A stretch of DNA of 64,000 nt from Pseudoduganella sp. (GTDB lineage Bacteria > Pseudomonadota > Gammaproteobacteria > Burkholderiales > Burkholderiaceae_D): the NCBI GenBank assembly GCA_021323265.1, contig JAJTCO010000031.1, positions 1 through 64,000 of the forward strand, given 5' to 3'. Shown here one piece after another: positions 1-8,545 of the stretch. Positions within the stretch are counted from its first letter, which is position 1; each line of letters opens with the position of its first letter. Both the position numbers and the translations under genes were made by a program. The notes under the pieces were generated by a model. The model saw only the letters and a program-made list of their open reading frames with translations. It searched no databases and was not told where the DNA came from.

Positions 1-1
1 T

Positions 2-1336
2 ATGCAGAAAAAAGTATTCATCAAAACCTTCGGCTGCCAGATGAACGAGTACGACTCGGACAAGATGGCAGACCTGCTCGGCGCGTCCGAGGGACTGGTA
101 CGCACGCAGTCGCCGGAAGAGGCCGACGTGATCCTCCTGAACACCTGCTCGGTGCGCGAAAAGGCGCAGGAAAAAGTGTTCTCCGACCTGGGCACCTTCA
201 AGAAGCTCAAGCAGGCCAAGCCCGACCTGGTGATCGGCGTGGGCGGCTGCGTCGCCTCGCAGGAGGGCGAAGCCATCGTCAAGCGCGCGCCGCTGGTGGA
301 CGTAGTGTTCGGCCCGCAGACCCTGCACCGCCTGCCGAAAATGATCGAACTGCGCCGCCACACCGGCAAGCCGCAGATCGACATCAGCTTCCCCGAGATC
401 GAAAAGTTCGACCACCTGCCGCCGGCGCGCGTGGAGGGGGCCTTTGCCTACGTCTCCATCATGGAAGGCTGCTCCAAGTACTGCTCGTATTGCGTGGTGC
501 CGTATACGCGCGGCGAGGAAGTGTCGCGCCGCTTCGAGGACGTGCTGACGGAAGTCGCCGGCCTGGCCGCGCAGGGCGTGAAGGAAGTGATGCTGCTGGG
601 CCAGAACGTGAATGCCTTCCGCGGCGCCACCGCCGACGGCGGCATTGCCGACTTCGCCATGCTGATCGAATACGTGGCCGCTATCCCCGGCATCGAGCGC
701 ATCCGCTTCGTCACCAGCCACCCGAAGGAATTCACGCAGCGCCTGATCGACTGCTATGCCAGGATCCCGCAACTGGCCGACCAGCTGTACCTGCCGGCCC
801 AGCATGGCTCGGACAAGATCCTGGGCGCCATGAAGCGCGGCTACACGGCGCTGGAATACAAGTCCATCATCCGCAAGGTGCGCGCGGTGCGCCCCAACGT
901 GGTGATTTCCTCCGACTTCATCGTCGGCTTTCCCGGCGAGACCGACGAGGATTTCGAGGCCATGGTCAAGCTGGTGCAGGATGTCGATTTCGACAACAGC
1001 TTCAGCTTCATCTATAGCAAGCGCCCGGGCACGCCCGCCGCCAACCTGGCCGACGATACCCCGGCCGAGGTCAAGTCGGCGCGCCTGCAGCGCCTGCAGG
1101 CACTGTTCGACGAGAACACCAAGCGCCACAGCGCGGCCATGGTCGGCCACACCATGCAGGTGCTGGTCGAAGGCCCGTCCCGGCGCGGCGGCAGCGAATT
1201 GCAAGGCCGTGCCAGCAACACACGCACCGTCCATTTCGACGGCGGCGCCCATGCGCAGTCCCTGATCGGCCAGATGGTCAGCGTGCGCATCACTGAAAGC
1301 CTGGATTACTCCCTGCGCGGAGAAGCGATACTTTGA
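2..1336 (+). CDS. miaB: tRNA-2-methylthio-N6-dimethylallyladenosine synthase MiaB
   Basis: Radical-SAM methylthiotransferase that adds the 2-methylthio group to i6A37 of tRNAs reading UNN codons. The 444-residue product has the full family layout. An N-terminal UPF0004 domain carries the three cysteines of the auxiliary cluster (C12, C49, C83). The radical-SAM CxxxCxxC motif is C157-C161-C164 ([16 protein letters not shown]). A TRAM domain occupies about the last 65 residues. The ATG sits at the extreme left edge, so its promoter is outside the window. The TGA stop overlaps the TTG start of the PhoH-like gene, the usual start of the miaB–ybeZ–ybeY–ybeX–lnt cluster of proteobacteria. Length and motifs are normal. 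Confidence 0.97.
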   Translation: MQKKVFIKTFGCQMNEYDSDKMADLLGASEGLVRTQSPEEADVILLNTCSVREKAQEKVFSDLGTFKKLKQAKPDLVIGVGGCVASQEGEAIVKRAPLVDVVFGPQTLHRLPKMIELRRHTGKPQIDISFPEIEKFDHLPPARVEGAFAYVSIMEGCSKYCSYCVVPYTRGEEVSRRFEDVLTEVAGLAAQGVKEVMLLGQNVNAFRGATADGGIADFAMLIEYVAAIPGIERIRFVTSHPKEFTQRLIDCYARIPQLADQLYLPAQHGSDKILGAMKRGYTALEYKSIIRKVRAVRPNVVISSDFIVGFPGETDEDFEAMVKLVQDVDFDNSFSFIYSKRPGTPAANLADDTPAEVKSARLQRLQALFDENTKRHSAAMVGHTMQVLVEGPSRRGGSELQGRASNTRTVHFDGGAHAQSLIGQMVSVRITESLDYSLRGEAIL

Positions 1337-2400
1337 AAACAAAAACCCCGGTGCAGCCGCACTACTTCGTTCCCGAGCCGCTGGACAACTCGCGCCTGGC
1401 CCATTTGTGCGGGCCGCTCGATGAAAACCTGCGCCAGATTTCCGCCGCCCTGGACGTGACCATCTTCCGCCGCGGCGAGAAATTCATCGTCAGCGGCAGC
1501 AACGCCGAACGCGCCGTCGCCATGCTGGAGCGCTTCTATGCCGTCGCCGACAAGGTGGTGCCGGTGGAGGAAGTGCAGCTGGCCCTGGTGGAACAGCGCG
1601 CCAGCGAAGCCACCGACGATTTCGGCCCCGAAGAGGAACCGCCCTTCCACGAGCCGGACATCACCAGCCCGCAGTTGAAGACGCGCCGCCACGACCTGCG
1701 CGGCCGCACGCCGCACCAGATCCGCTACCTGCGCAACATCCTCGACCACGACATCAGCTTCGGCATCGGCCCGGCCGGCACCGGCAAGACCTACCTGGCG
1801 GTGGCGTGCGCGGTCGATGCGCTGGAACGCGACGCGGTCAAGCGCATCATCCTGACGCGCCCCGCGGTGGAAGCGGGCGAGCGCCTGGGCTTCCTGCCGG
1901 GCGACCTGGCGCAGAAGGTCGATCCGTACCTGCGCCCGCTGTACGACGCGTTGTACGACCTGCTTGGCTTCGACCGCACACAGAAGATGTTCGAGAAGCA
2001 GGTGATCGAGATCGCGCCGCTGGCCTACATGCGCGGCCGCACGCTGAACCACGCCTTCGTCATCCTGGACGAGGCGCAGAACACCACGGTGGAACAAATG
2101 AAGATGTTCCTGACCCGTATCGGCTTTGGCAGCAAGGCCGTGGTCACCGGCGACGTGACGCAGATCGACCTGCAAAAGCACCAGAAGTCCGGGCTGGTGG
2201 ACGCCATGCACGTGCTGCGCAACGTGCGCGGCATCGCCTTCAGCCAGTTCTCCAGCGCCGACGTGGTGCGCCATCCGCTGGTGGCGCGCATCGTCGACGC
2301 CTACGAGCGATCGCAGGACGCCGCGGCTGAAGTCGCGCCGCTGCTGCAACCTGTCAAACCTGCCGCCGTGAAGGCCGTTCGCAATGTCCGAAAAAAATAA
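1333..2400 (+). CDS. ybeZ: PhoH-like protein (YbeZ), P-loop ATPase
   Basis: PhoH-family ATPase of 355 residues. The Walker A motif GPAGTGKT lies at about residues 146-153 and the Walker B VILDEAQN at about 243-250. In E. coli, YbeZ is a partner of the endoribonuclease YbeY, which follows here. The start is TTG at 1333, overlapping the miaB stop; no ATG lies nearby in frame, so translational coupling is likely. The C-terminus overlaps the ybeY start by 17 bases. The N-terminal 130 residues resemble the small RNA-binding-like domain seen in many PhoH proteins. Its biochemical activity is known only in part for the family (ATPase, RNA-linked). Confidence 0.93.
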   Translation: MKTKTPVQPHYFVPEPLDNSRLAHLCGPLDENLRQISAALDVTIFRRGEKFIVSGSNAERAVAMLERFYAVADKVVPVEEVQLALVEQRASEATDDFGPEEEPPFHEPDITSPQLKTRRHDLRGRTPHQIRYLRNILDHDISFGIGPAGTGKTYLAVACAVDALERDAVKRIILTRPAVEAGERLGFLPGDLAQKVDPYLRPLYDALYDLLGFDRTQKMFEKQVIEIAPLAYMRGRTLNHAFVILDEAQNTTVEQMKMFLTRIGFGSKAVVTGDVTQIDLQKHQKSGLVDAMHVLRNVRGIAFSQFSSADVVRHPLVARIVDAYERSQDAAAEVAPLLQPVKPAAVKAVRNVRKK

Positions 2401-2845
2401 GCTGACCCTGTCCGTCCAATACGCCGATCCCCGCCTGCAGGAAGAGATCACCCGCCCGATGCTACGCAAATGGGTCAAGGCCGCGCTGTTCGCGCCGGCG
2501 GAACTGACCATCCGCTTGGTCGACGCGGCAGAGGGTCAGGAACTGAACCGCGACTACCGCGGCAAGGACTACGCCACCAACGTGCTGACCTTCGCCTACA
2601 ACGAGGGCGAAGAGCTCGCCGAAGACGAACCGACCCGCGCCGACATCATCCTGTGCACCGACGTGCTGCAGCGCGAAGCGGCCGAGCAGAAGAAGACCGT
2701 GGCCGAGCATGCGGCCCACCTGGTCATCCACGGCGTGCTGCACGCCCAGGGCTACGACCACGAGGACGACGAGGAAGCGGCCGAGATGGAAGGCTTGGAG
2801 ACCGAGATCGTCACCGGCCTCGGCTACGCCGATCCCTACGCCTGA
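2384..2845 (+). CDS. ybeY: Endoribonuclease YbeY (16S rRNA maturation / ribosome quality control)
   Basis: YbeY is a zinc-dependent single-strand endoribonuclease that helps process the 3' end of 16S rRNA. The 153-residue product carries the family signature HGVLHAQGYDH, with zinc-binding histidines H116, H120 and H126, at the usual place near the C-terminus. It overlaps the phoH-like gene by 17 bases. Its TGA stop shares an A with the ATG of the following acyltransferase, so the genes are probably co-transcribed and translationally coupled. Confidence 0.95.
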   Translation: MSEKNKLTLSVQYADPRLQEEITRPMLRKWVKAALFAPAELTIRLVDAAEGQELNRDYRGKDYATNVLTFAYNEGEELAEDEPTRADIILCTDVLQREAAEQKKTVAEHAAHLVIHGVLHAQGYDHEDDEEAAEMEGLETEIVTGLGYADPYA

Positions 2846-3960
2846 TGCAGCGCTCGCACGCCCTGGACGGCCTGCGCGGCCTGGCCGCCGCCGCGGTGGC
2901 CTTCTACCACGCCATCCTGCACAATGACCTGACGCTGATCGACCGCGTGCTGTACCTGCCGATCCAGGCGGCGCCGGACGCCCAGCACGTGCTGGCCAAG
3001 GTCGCGCTTACCATCTTCAACGGCGAGACGGCAGTGTTCCTGTTCTTCGTGCTGTCCGGCGCGGTGCTCAGCCTGTCACTGCAGCGGCGCGACAGCGGCA
3101 ACTTCCTCGCCACCAGTTGGGTCTTCGTGCGCAACCGCGTGCTGCGCCTGTACCCGCCGCTGGTGGTATGCCTGCTTTTGATGTTCGCCCTCAGCCGCTT
3201 CGACCTCCCGGGCCTGCCGCGCTGGGATGCACGCGCCCTGCTGGACAACGCCTTGCTGCTGTCGACGCCGATGCACGGCCCGAGCGACACCCTGCGCGCG
3301 GAAATGATGGCCGTGCCGCTGATCCTGGCCGCCTGGCTGCTGCGCCGCGCCTTCGGCCTGCCCGGGCTGCTGCTGGCTTTTGTCTACACAGTGCTGTCAT
3401 TGCAGCATACAGGCTTGCTGTTCGGCCTGCCCTCCATGCACGTGTACGCCATGTTCTTCCTGGGCGGCATGCTGGCGGCCGAACCGTCCGTGCGCACGAT
3501 GATGCAGCAAGTGCCGCCGCGCTCGTGGTGGCTGGTCCTGCTGTTGGCCGTCGGCGGGCGCATCCTGCTCGGCCACGGAGCGCACGCGGCCCTGATCACC
3601 TCGGCCCTGTGCTGCGCATTCCTGGTGGCCGGCCTGCTGCACGGCCAGCGTGGCAGTCTGCAGCGCCTGCTTGAAGGCCGCTTTGCCCAGGCACTGGGCC
3701 AGGTCAGCTTCAGTCTCTACCTGTACAACGTACCGGTGCAATTCGTCCTGTGGGGTGCGTGGAGCAATTCACTCGCTTGGCCCCAGGCCTATCCCGTCAC
3801 CGCCGGCATCGCCATCGGCCTGTTGTCGCTGCTGATCACCTGGCCGCTGGCCTGGGCCAGCGAACGCTGGATCGAGCGTCCGTTCGCCTCCTTCGGCCAG
3901 CGCCGCCAGCCGTCACCGGAGCGGGTCGAGCGCGCGCCCGCTTCATGCAGGCTGTCGTAA
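2845..3960 (+). CDS. Acyltransferase 3 family membrane protein
   Basis: Integral-membrane O-acyltransferase of the acyltransferase-3 family (Nod factor/OafA type), 371 residues. The family N-terminus LDGLRGLAAAAVAFYHA (residues 7-23, with conserved R11 and H22) is followed by about ten hydrophobic segments and a C-terminal WIERPF motif. Family members transfer acetyl or other acyl groups to exported sugars or peptidoglycan; the substrate here cannot be told from sequence. The start is ATG at 2845, inside the ybeY stop (TGATG). The gene is inserted between ybeY and corC, which are normally adjacent, and has the same high-GC codon use as its neighbours. About 87 bases with no further gene separate it from corC. 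Confidence 0.88.
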   Translation: MQRSHALDGLRGLAAAAVAFYHAILHNDLTLIDRVLYLPIQAAPDAQHVLAKVALTIFNGETAVFLFFVLSGAVLSLSLQRRDSGNFLATSWVFVRNRVLRLYPPLVVCLLLMFALSRFDLPGLPRWDARALLDNALLLSTPMHGPSDTLRAEMMAVPLILAAWLLRRAFGLPGLLLAFVYTVLSLQHTGLLFGLPSMHVYAMFFLGGMLAAEPSVRTMMQQVPPRSWWLVLLLAVGGRILLGHGAHAALITSALCCAFLVAGLLHGQRGSLQRLLEGRFAQALGQVSFSLYLYNVPVQFVLWGAWSNSLAWPQAYPVTAGIAIGLLSLLITWPLAWASERWIERPFASFGQRRQPSPERVERAPASCRLS

Positions 3961-4047
3961 TATGCATTGGCCAGCGCTCCGGACCCGGACTTGGACCGGG
4001 ACTCGGCGGTTTAGTGTATGCTATAGCACTTCGAAATAACGGCTTTC

Positions 4048-4935
4048 ATGCCAATTATGCAAGAGCACTCTAGTAGCGTCAGGAATGACGCTAAACCACA
4101 CCGGTCGCTGTTCGAGCGACTCACCGCCCTGATTTCCCCTGAGCCCGAGAGCCGTTCCGAGCTGCTCGAAGTCCTGCACGATGCCCATGAGCGCAACCTG
4201 ATCGATGCCGACGCCCTGTCGATGATCGAAGGGGTGTTCCAGGTATCGGACCTGTCCGCGCGCGACATCATGATCCCGCGCTCGCAGATGGATGTCATCG
4301 ACATTACCAAGCCGATCGAGGAATGGATTCCGCTGGTGCTGGAAACGGCCCACTCGCGCTTCCCTGCCATCGAAGGCGAGCGCGACAAGGTGGTCGGCAT
4401 CCTGCTGGCCAAGGATCTGTTGCGCTACTACGCGGAAGAAGAGTTCGACGTGCGCGACATGCTGCGCCCGGCCATCTTCATCCCGGAGTCGAAGCGCCTG
4501 AACGTGCTGCTGCGCGACTTCCGCGCCAACCACAACCATATGGCCATCGTGGTCGACGAGTATTCCGGCGTGGCCGGCCTCATCACCATCGAGGACGTGC
4601 TGGAGCAGATCGTGGGCGACATCGAGGACGAATACGACTTCGATGAGGAAGAAGACAACATCCTTTCCATCAAGGAAGGCCGCATCGGCCCGCGCTGGCG
4701 CGTCAAGGCGTTGACCGAGCTGGAACAGTTCAACGAAGAGCTCGATGCCGACCTGGCCGACGAGGACGTCGATACCATCGGCGGCCTGGTGGCCAAGCAC
4801 CTGGGCCGCATGCCGCACAAGGGCGACACGTTCGACATTGCCAACCTGCGTTTTGAAGTGCTGCGCGCCGACGCGCGCCAGGTCCACGTGCTGACGGTGG
4901 AAAAGCTGCCGGCTTCGGTGGACGAGCAGGACTGA
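4048..4935 (+). CDS. ybeX: CorC/YbeX-type CBS-domain protein
   Basis: Soluble protein of 295 residues with a pair of CBS domains (about 65-190) and a C-terminal CorC_HlyC transporter-associated domain (about 205-285). The segment ARDIMIPRSQMDVID opens the first CBS domain and VVDEYSGVAGLITIEDVLE lies in the second. YbeX/CorC homologues have been linked to magnesium/cobalt resistance and, more recently, to ribosome biology. There is no membrane segment. Its TGA stop overlaps the ATG of lnt, so the two are coupled. ATG 4048 matches the usual N-terminus; an in-frame ATG 9 bases later is also possible. Confidence 0.92.
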   Translation: MPIMQEHSSSVRNDAKPHRSLFERLTALISPEPESRSELLEVLHDAHERNLIDADALSMIEGVFQVSDLSARDIMIPRSQMDVIDITKPIEEWIPLVLETAHSRFPAIEGERDKVVGILLAKDLLRYYAEEEFDVRDMLRPAIFIPESKRLNVLLRDFRANHNHMAIVVDEYSGVAGLITIEDVLEQIVGDIEDEYDFDEEEDNILSIKEGRIGPRWRVKALTELEQFNEELDADLADEDVDTIGGLVAKHLGRMPHKGDTFDIANLRFEVLRADARQVHVLTVEKLPASVDEQD

Positions 4936-6473
4936 TGCGCTGGCGTAAGACCAAGGCAGGCGAAGCGCCTGCCGCGCCCCGTTCCACCCGTAGCCGCATG
5001 CTGATTGCCGCCCTGGCCGGCGCGGCGGGCGTGCTGGCCTTCGCGCCATTCGGCTGGTGGCCGCTGCAGGTCCTGGTGCTGGCCCTGCTGGCGTACCAGG
5101 CCTTGCGTGCCGATTCCGTGCGCGCGGCCGCCCTGGTGGGCTGGGCCTTCGGCTTTGGCTGGTGCCTGGGCGGCTTCCACTGGCTGTACGTTGCCATCCA
5201 CCGCTTCGGCGGCATGCCCGCACCGCTGGCAGCCGTCTCGATCGCCTTGCTGGCCGCCGCCATGGCGCTGTACGCCGCCGCCGCCATGGGCGCCACGGCC
5301 TGGCTACGCAAGCGCTGGGCGCTGCCGCTGCCGGCGGCCACCCTGCTGGTGCTGCCGGCTTGCTGGGCCGCTTTTGAAATGCTGCGCGGCTGGCTGTTTA
5401 CCGGCTTCCCTTGGGTCACGGCGGGCTATGCCCACAACGCGTCGCCCCTGGCCGGCTATGCACCGCTGCTGGGCGTGTACGGCATCAGCTGGCTGGCGGC
5501 GGTCACGGCAGGGGCCGTGCCGCTGCTGATGCATCCCTTCCGCTACAAGGCCATCGCCCTGGTCGCCGCCATCTGGCTGGGCGGCTTGGCGCTGGGCCGC
5601 GTGACGTGGACGGTGCAGGTCGGCAAGCCGCTGACGGTGCGCCTGGTGCAGGGCAATGTGGCGCTGGAGAACAAGTTCGACATCGAGCACATCGGCAACA
5701 CGCTGCGTATGTACCAGCAAGTGGTGACCGCTGCCCCGGCCGACCTGATTGCGATTCCGGAAACCGGCGTGCCGCTGTTCCCGTCGCAACTGCCGCCCGG
5801 TTACCTGGACGCCTACGGCCAGTTCGCGCGCCGCAGCGGCAGCCATATCGTGCTGGGCATGCCGATGACCAATGGCACCGAGTATTCGAACAGCGTGCTG
5901 GGGCTGCCCCCGACGCTGGCCACCAGCACCTACCGCTACGACAAGCACCACCTGGTACCGTTCGGCGAATTCATCCCGACCGGCTTCCGCTGGTTTACCA
6001 ACCTGATGCAGATCCCGCTGGGCGACCAGACCCGCGGCGCCCCGATCCAGGCGCCATTCCCCGTGCGCGACCAAAAGGTGTTGCCGAACATCTGTTACGA
6101 GAACGTGTTCGGCGAAGAAATCGCGGAGCAGATCGCCCTGACCGGCGCCACCATCCTGTTGAACGTCTCCGAACTGGCCTGGTATGGCGAATCGATCGCG
6201 ATTCCGCAGCATTTGCAGATGTCGCAAATGCGTTCGCTGGAGACGGGACGCCCCATGCTAAGCGTTACCAACACCGGCGCCACGGTCGTGGTCTCTCCGC
6301 GCGGCGAAGTCATGCATGCGCTGCCCTACCGCCAGCCGGGCGTGCTGCACGCGTCCGTGCAGGGCATGGCGGGCGACACGCCTTACATCCGGCTGCAAAA
6401 CAAGCTGTTCCTCGGCCTTGCCGCCCTCGCCATCGCTGGCGCCTGGCTTTGGTCGCGCCGGCGCCGCAGCTAG
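4935..6473 (+). CDS. lnt: Apolipoprotein N-acyltransferase
   Basis: Inner-membrane enzyme that adds the third acyl chain to the N-terminal cysteine of lipoproteins. The 512-residue product has hydrophobic segments over the first ~220 residues, a periplasmic carbon-nitrogen hydrolase domain, and a last membrane helix near 485-505. The catalytic triad is visible: E276 in AIPETGVP, K337 in YDKHHLVPFGEF and C387 in PNICYENVFGEE. It is the last gene of the miaB–lnt cluster. Its TAG stop lies in a CTAG tetramer shared with the stop of the convergent nuclease-like gene, so there is no room for a separate terminator. Confidence 0.96.
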   Translation: MRWRKTKAGEAPAAPRSTRSRMLIAALAGAAGVLAFAPFGWWPLQVLVLALLAYQALRADSVRAAALVGWAFGFGWCLGGFHWLYVAIHRFGGMPAPLAAVSIALLAAAMALYAAAAMGATAWLRKRWALPLPAATLLVLPACWAAFEMLRGWLFTGFPWVTAGYAHNASPLAGYAPLLGVYGISWLAAVTAGAVPLLMHPFRYKAIALVAAIWLGGLALGRVTWTVQVGKPLTVRLVQGNVALENKFDIEHIGNTLRMYQQVVTAAPADLIAIPETGVPLFPSQLPPGYLDAYGQFARRSGSHIVLGMPMTNGTEYSNSVLGLPPTLATSTYRYDKHHLVPFGEFIPTGFRWFTNLMQIPLGDQTRGAPIQAPFPVRDQKVLPNICYENVFGEEIAEQIALTGATILLNVSELAWYGESIAIPQHLQMSQMRSLETGRPMLSVTNTGATVVVSPRGEVMHALPYRQPGVLHASVQGMAGDTPYIRLQNKLFLGLAALAIAGAWLWSRRRRS

Positions 6474-7447
6474 AATACTTCGTCCATGCTCCTGGCCGTC
6501 ACCACCGCCAGGAGCCAACGCTCCAGCTCCTCGACGCTTGCCGACGCGATGCGCCGCTGTACGGCCTCATCGGGCTGGCCGAAGCGCCGCCCCAGCTGTG
6601 CAGCAAGCAGGTCCCGCATGGCGTCCTGCCGGCCTTCCTGCCGACCTTCCTGCCGGCCTTCCTGCACCCCCCGCTCCCAGCCGGCCGCCATCCCGCGCTG
6701 GAGTCCCCGTTCTTCGGCACGTTCTTGCCAGAGATATTTCCAAGCCATGTCCGCTCCTCCTTCAAGCAATTTTTGCTCCTCGTCCACCCGTTCCTGCAGC
6801 GCTTTCGGCAAACTCATCATGCGATCGATCAGATCAAATACGTCGCACAACTTCCTACGGTCCCAAGCGCACGCACGGAGTCCGGTAAGCAGACTGCTTT
6901 TGACAAGCATGCGCAGCGTAAGTTCCCGGCGCGTGCGCAGCGTCAGCAGATGCGCGATTGTCAACCATGCGAAAACGTTATCGCTGAGCAGCAGTTCGGC
7001 CAACCGGTCATCCAGGTCGCGCAACTTGAAGGTTTCAAACGCGAACGAGAGCTGGGTGCCGCCCATGGCAAGGTCGAAACGCGTGGGCCGCCAGGTCGGA
7101 CTGGGATCGCCCAGGATCGCGATGCTGCGCACCGGCAAGCGGAAGTGGTCGTACAGGCGATAGTGGCAAACAAACATGCGCTCGCCGAAGTCGCGCTGGC
7201 GCGTCACCTGGACTTCGATATGCCAGAGGCAAGGCTTACCGTCCGGCCCGACGGCGTCGAGCAGCTTGTCGACGCGGCGCGGCCCCAGCCGGCCGTCGCG
7301 GCTGCAGCGCGCAAGCTCGTTGTCATAGCTGGCGGGCACGGGCGCGCCGACCCACGCTTCCCGCAGGAAAAATTGAGTGAAATCAGCGATGTAGCGCGCG
7401 ATGGCCGCCTTCCAGACGGCATCGTAATCGGCATGGGCGGTGTCCAT
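6470..7447 (-). CDS. Rpn/DUF4351-type PD-(D/E)XK nuclease-like protein
   Basis: 325-residue protein resembling the Rpn/YhgA (transposase_31) group of PD-(D/E)XK nucleases. An aspartate near [11 protein letters not shown] is followed by the IEVQ core of the nuclease fold ([12 protein letters not shown]). The last ~50 residues match the DUF4351 domain that commonly ends these proteins. Between them is a charged stretch with a repeated Gln-Glu-Gly-Arg unit. E. coli Rpn proteins are DNA endonucleases that promote RecA-independent recombination and have been implicated in phage defence; the role here is inferred from the family only. It is a single minus-strand gene between lnt and glyQ, convergent with lnt (shared CTAG stop) and divergent from glyQ, which suggests a later insertion into a housekeeping region. 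Confidence 0.8.
   Translation of the reverse strand: MDTAHADYDAVWKAAIARYIADFTQFFLREAWVGAPVPASYDNELARCSRDGRLGPRRVDKLLDAVGPDGKPCLWHIEVQVTRQRDFGERMFVCHYRLYDHFRLPVRSIAILGDPSPTWRPTRFDLAMGGTQLSFAFETFKLRDLDDRLAELLLSDNVFAWLTIAHLLTLRTRRELTLRMLVKSSLLTGLRACAWDRRKLCDVFDLIDRMMSLPKALQERVDEEQKLLEGGADMAWKYLWQERAEERGLQRGMAAGWERGVQEGRQEGRQEGRQDAMRDLLAAQLGRRFGQPDEAVQRRIASASVEELERWLLAVVTARSMDEVF
6625..6668 (-). repeat. 12-bp tandem repeat encoding Gln-Glu-Gly-Arg
   Basis: About three and a half copies of a 12-base unit (plus-strand form CCTGCCGGCCTT, with small variations) lie within the nuclease-like gene. They encode consecutive QEGR units before the DUF4351 domain. Repeats of this type are frequent in DUF4351 proteins and can change copy number without shifting the frame. 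Confidence 0.85.
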
Positions 7448-7497
7448 GGCGCTTGGACACGGCCGGGCGGCGCCGGTTGCAGCGCGGCGCAGGGGCT

Positions 7498-7511
7498 TTG
7501 ATCTGGATCAA
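7498..7511. promoter_or_regulatory. Candidate FNR/ANR binding site TTGAT-N4-ATCAA
   Basis: The sequence TTGATCTGGATCAA is an exact match to the FNR/ANR consensus TTGAT-N4-ATCAA, and the dyad extends one more base on each side. It lies in the 173-base divergent gap, 51 bases upstream of the nuclease-like gene start and 110 bases upstream of glyQ. Which gene it would control is unclear. The match is direct; regulation is inference. Confidence 0.5.
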
Positions 7512-7557
7512 ACCACTGGCAAGTCCGGCAAAACTCTACTGGTTCATGACAAAAACC

Positions 7558-7578
7558 GCTAAAATGAGCCGTTTTAGC
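7558..7578. repeat. Inverted repeat upstream of glyQ
   Basis: Perfect 7-base arms GCTAAAA and TTTTAGC are separated by seven bases, 43 bases before the glyQ ATG. It could be an operator or a leader hairpin; nothing else in the sequence decides its role. Confidence 0.4.
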
Positions 7579-7620
7579 GAACCGATAACGCTCGCGCCCA
7601 AGGCGCCACCAACGACCACG

Positions 7621-8532
7621 ATGCTGACATTTCAACAAATTATCCTGACCCTGCAATCCTATTGGGACAAGCAGGGCTGCGCACTGCTCCAGCCGTACGA
7701 CATGGAAGTCGGCGCGGGCACCTTCCACACTGGCACCTTCCTGCGCGCCATCGGCCCCGAGCCTTGGCGTGCGGCCTACGTGCAGCCGTCGCGCCGCCCG
7801 AAGGACGGCCGCTACGGCGAGAACCCGAACCGCCTGCAGCACTACTACCAGTACCAGGTGGTGCTGAAGCCGGCGCCGGAAAACATCCTGGACCTGTACC
7901 TGGGCTCCCTGGCGGCATTGGGCCTGGACCTGCAGCAAAACGACGTGCGCTTCGTGGAAGACGACTGGGAAAGCCCGACCCTGGGCGCCTGGGGCCTGGG
8001 CTGGGAAGTCTGGCTGAACGGCATGGAAGTGACCCAGTTCACCTATTTCCAGCAAGTGGGCGGCCTCGATTGCAAGCCTGTGCTGGGCGAGATCACCTAT
8101 GGCGTGGAGCGCCTGGCCATGTACCTGCAGGGCGTGGAAAACGTCTACGACCTGGTCTGGACCGAGTGGGAAGAAAAGAGCGCGGCCGGCGAAACGGTCA
8201 AGAAACAACTCAAGTACGGCGACGTGTTCCACCAGAACGAAGTGGAGCAGTCCACCTACAACTTCGAGCACGCCAACACGGAGCTGCTGTTTGCGCAATT
8301 CGCCAACCACGAATCGGAAGCCAAGCGCCTGATCGAGCTGCAACTGACCCTGCCTGCCTACGAGCAGATCATGAAGGCCTCGCACAGCTTCAACATGCTG
8401 GACGCCCGCGGCGCCATCTCCGTGACCGAGCGCGCCGCCTACATCGGCCGCGTGCGCAACCTGTCGCGCATGGTCGCCCAGGCTTACTACGAGTCCCGCG
8501 AACGCCTCGGCTTCCCGATGGTCGCCAAATAA
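7621..8532 (+). CDS. glyQ: Glycyl-tRNA synthetase alpha subunit
   Basis: Alpha chain of the bacterial alpha2-beta2 glycyl-tRNA synthetase, which holds the class II catalytic core for glycine activation. The 303-residue product has the highly conserved blocks [39 protein letters not shown] and [19 protein letters not shown]. The start at ATG 7621 gives the family's usual length; an upstream in-frame ATG would add a basic 25-residue leader with no family counterpart. glyS follows after 13 bases. Confidence 0.97.
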   Translation: MLTFQQIILTLQSYWDKQGCALLQPYDMEVGAGTFHTGTFLRAIGPEPWRAAYVQPSRRPKDGRYGENPNRLQHYYQYQVVLKPAPENILDLYLGSLAALGLDLQQNDVRFVEDDWESPTLGAWGLGWEVWLNGMEVTQFTYFQQVGGLDCKPVLGEITYGVERLAMYLQGVENVYDLVWTEWEEKSAAGETVKKQLKYGDVFHQNEVEQSTYNFEHANTELLFAQFANHESEAKRLIELQLTLPAYEQIMKASHSFNMLDARGAISVTERAAYIGRVRNLSRMVAQAYYESRERLGFPMVAK

Positions 8533-8545
8533 AAGAATACCGAAC

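Noticed and set aside
6470-7447. Treating the Rpn-like gene as an intact insertion sequence
   Set aside because: No terminal inverted repeats or target-site duplication are visible at its borders. Only the family's historical transposase name points that way.
7546-7620. Upstream in-frame ATG giving GlyQ a 25-residue N-terminal extension
   Set aside because: GlyQ proteins start close to [11 protein letters not shown] and are about 300 residues. The extension is not family-like, and it spans the inverted repeat in the leader.
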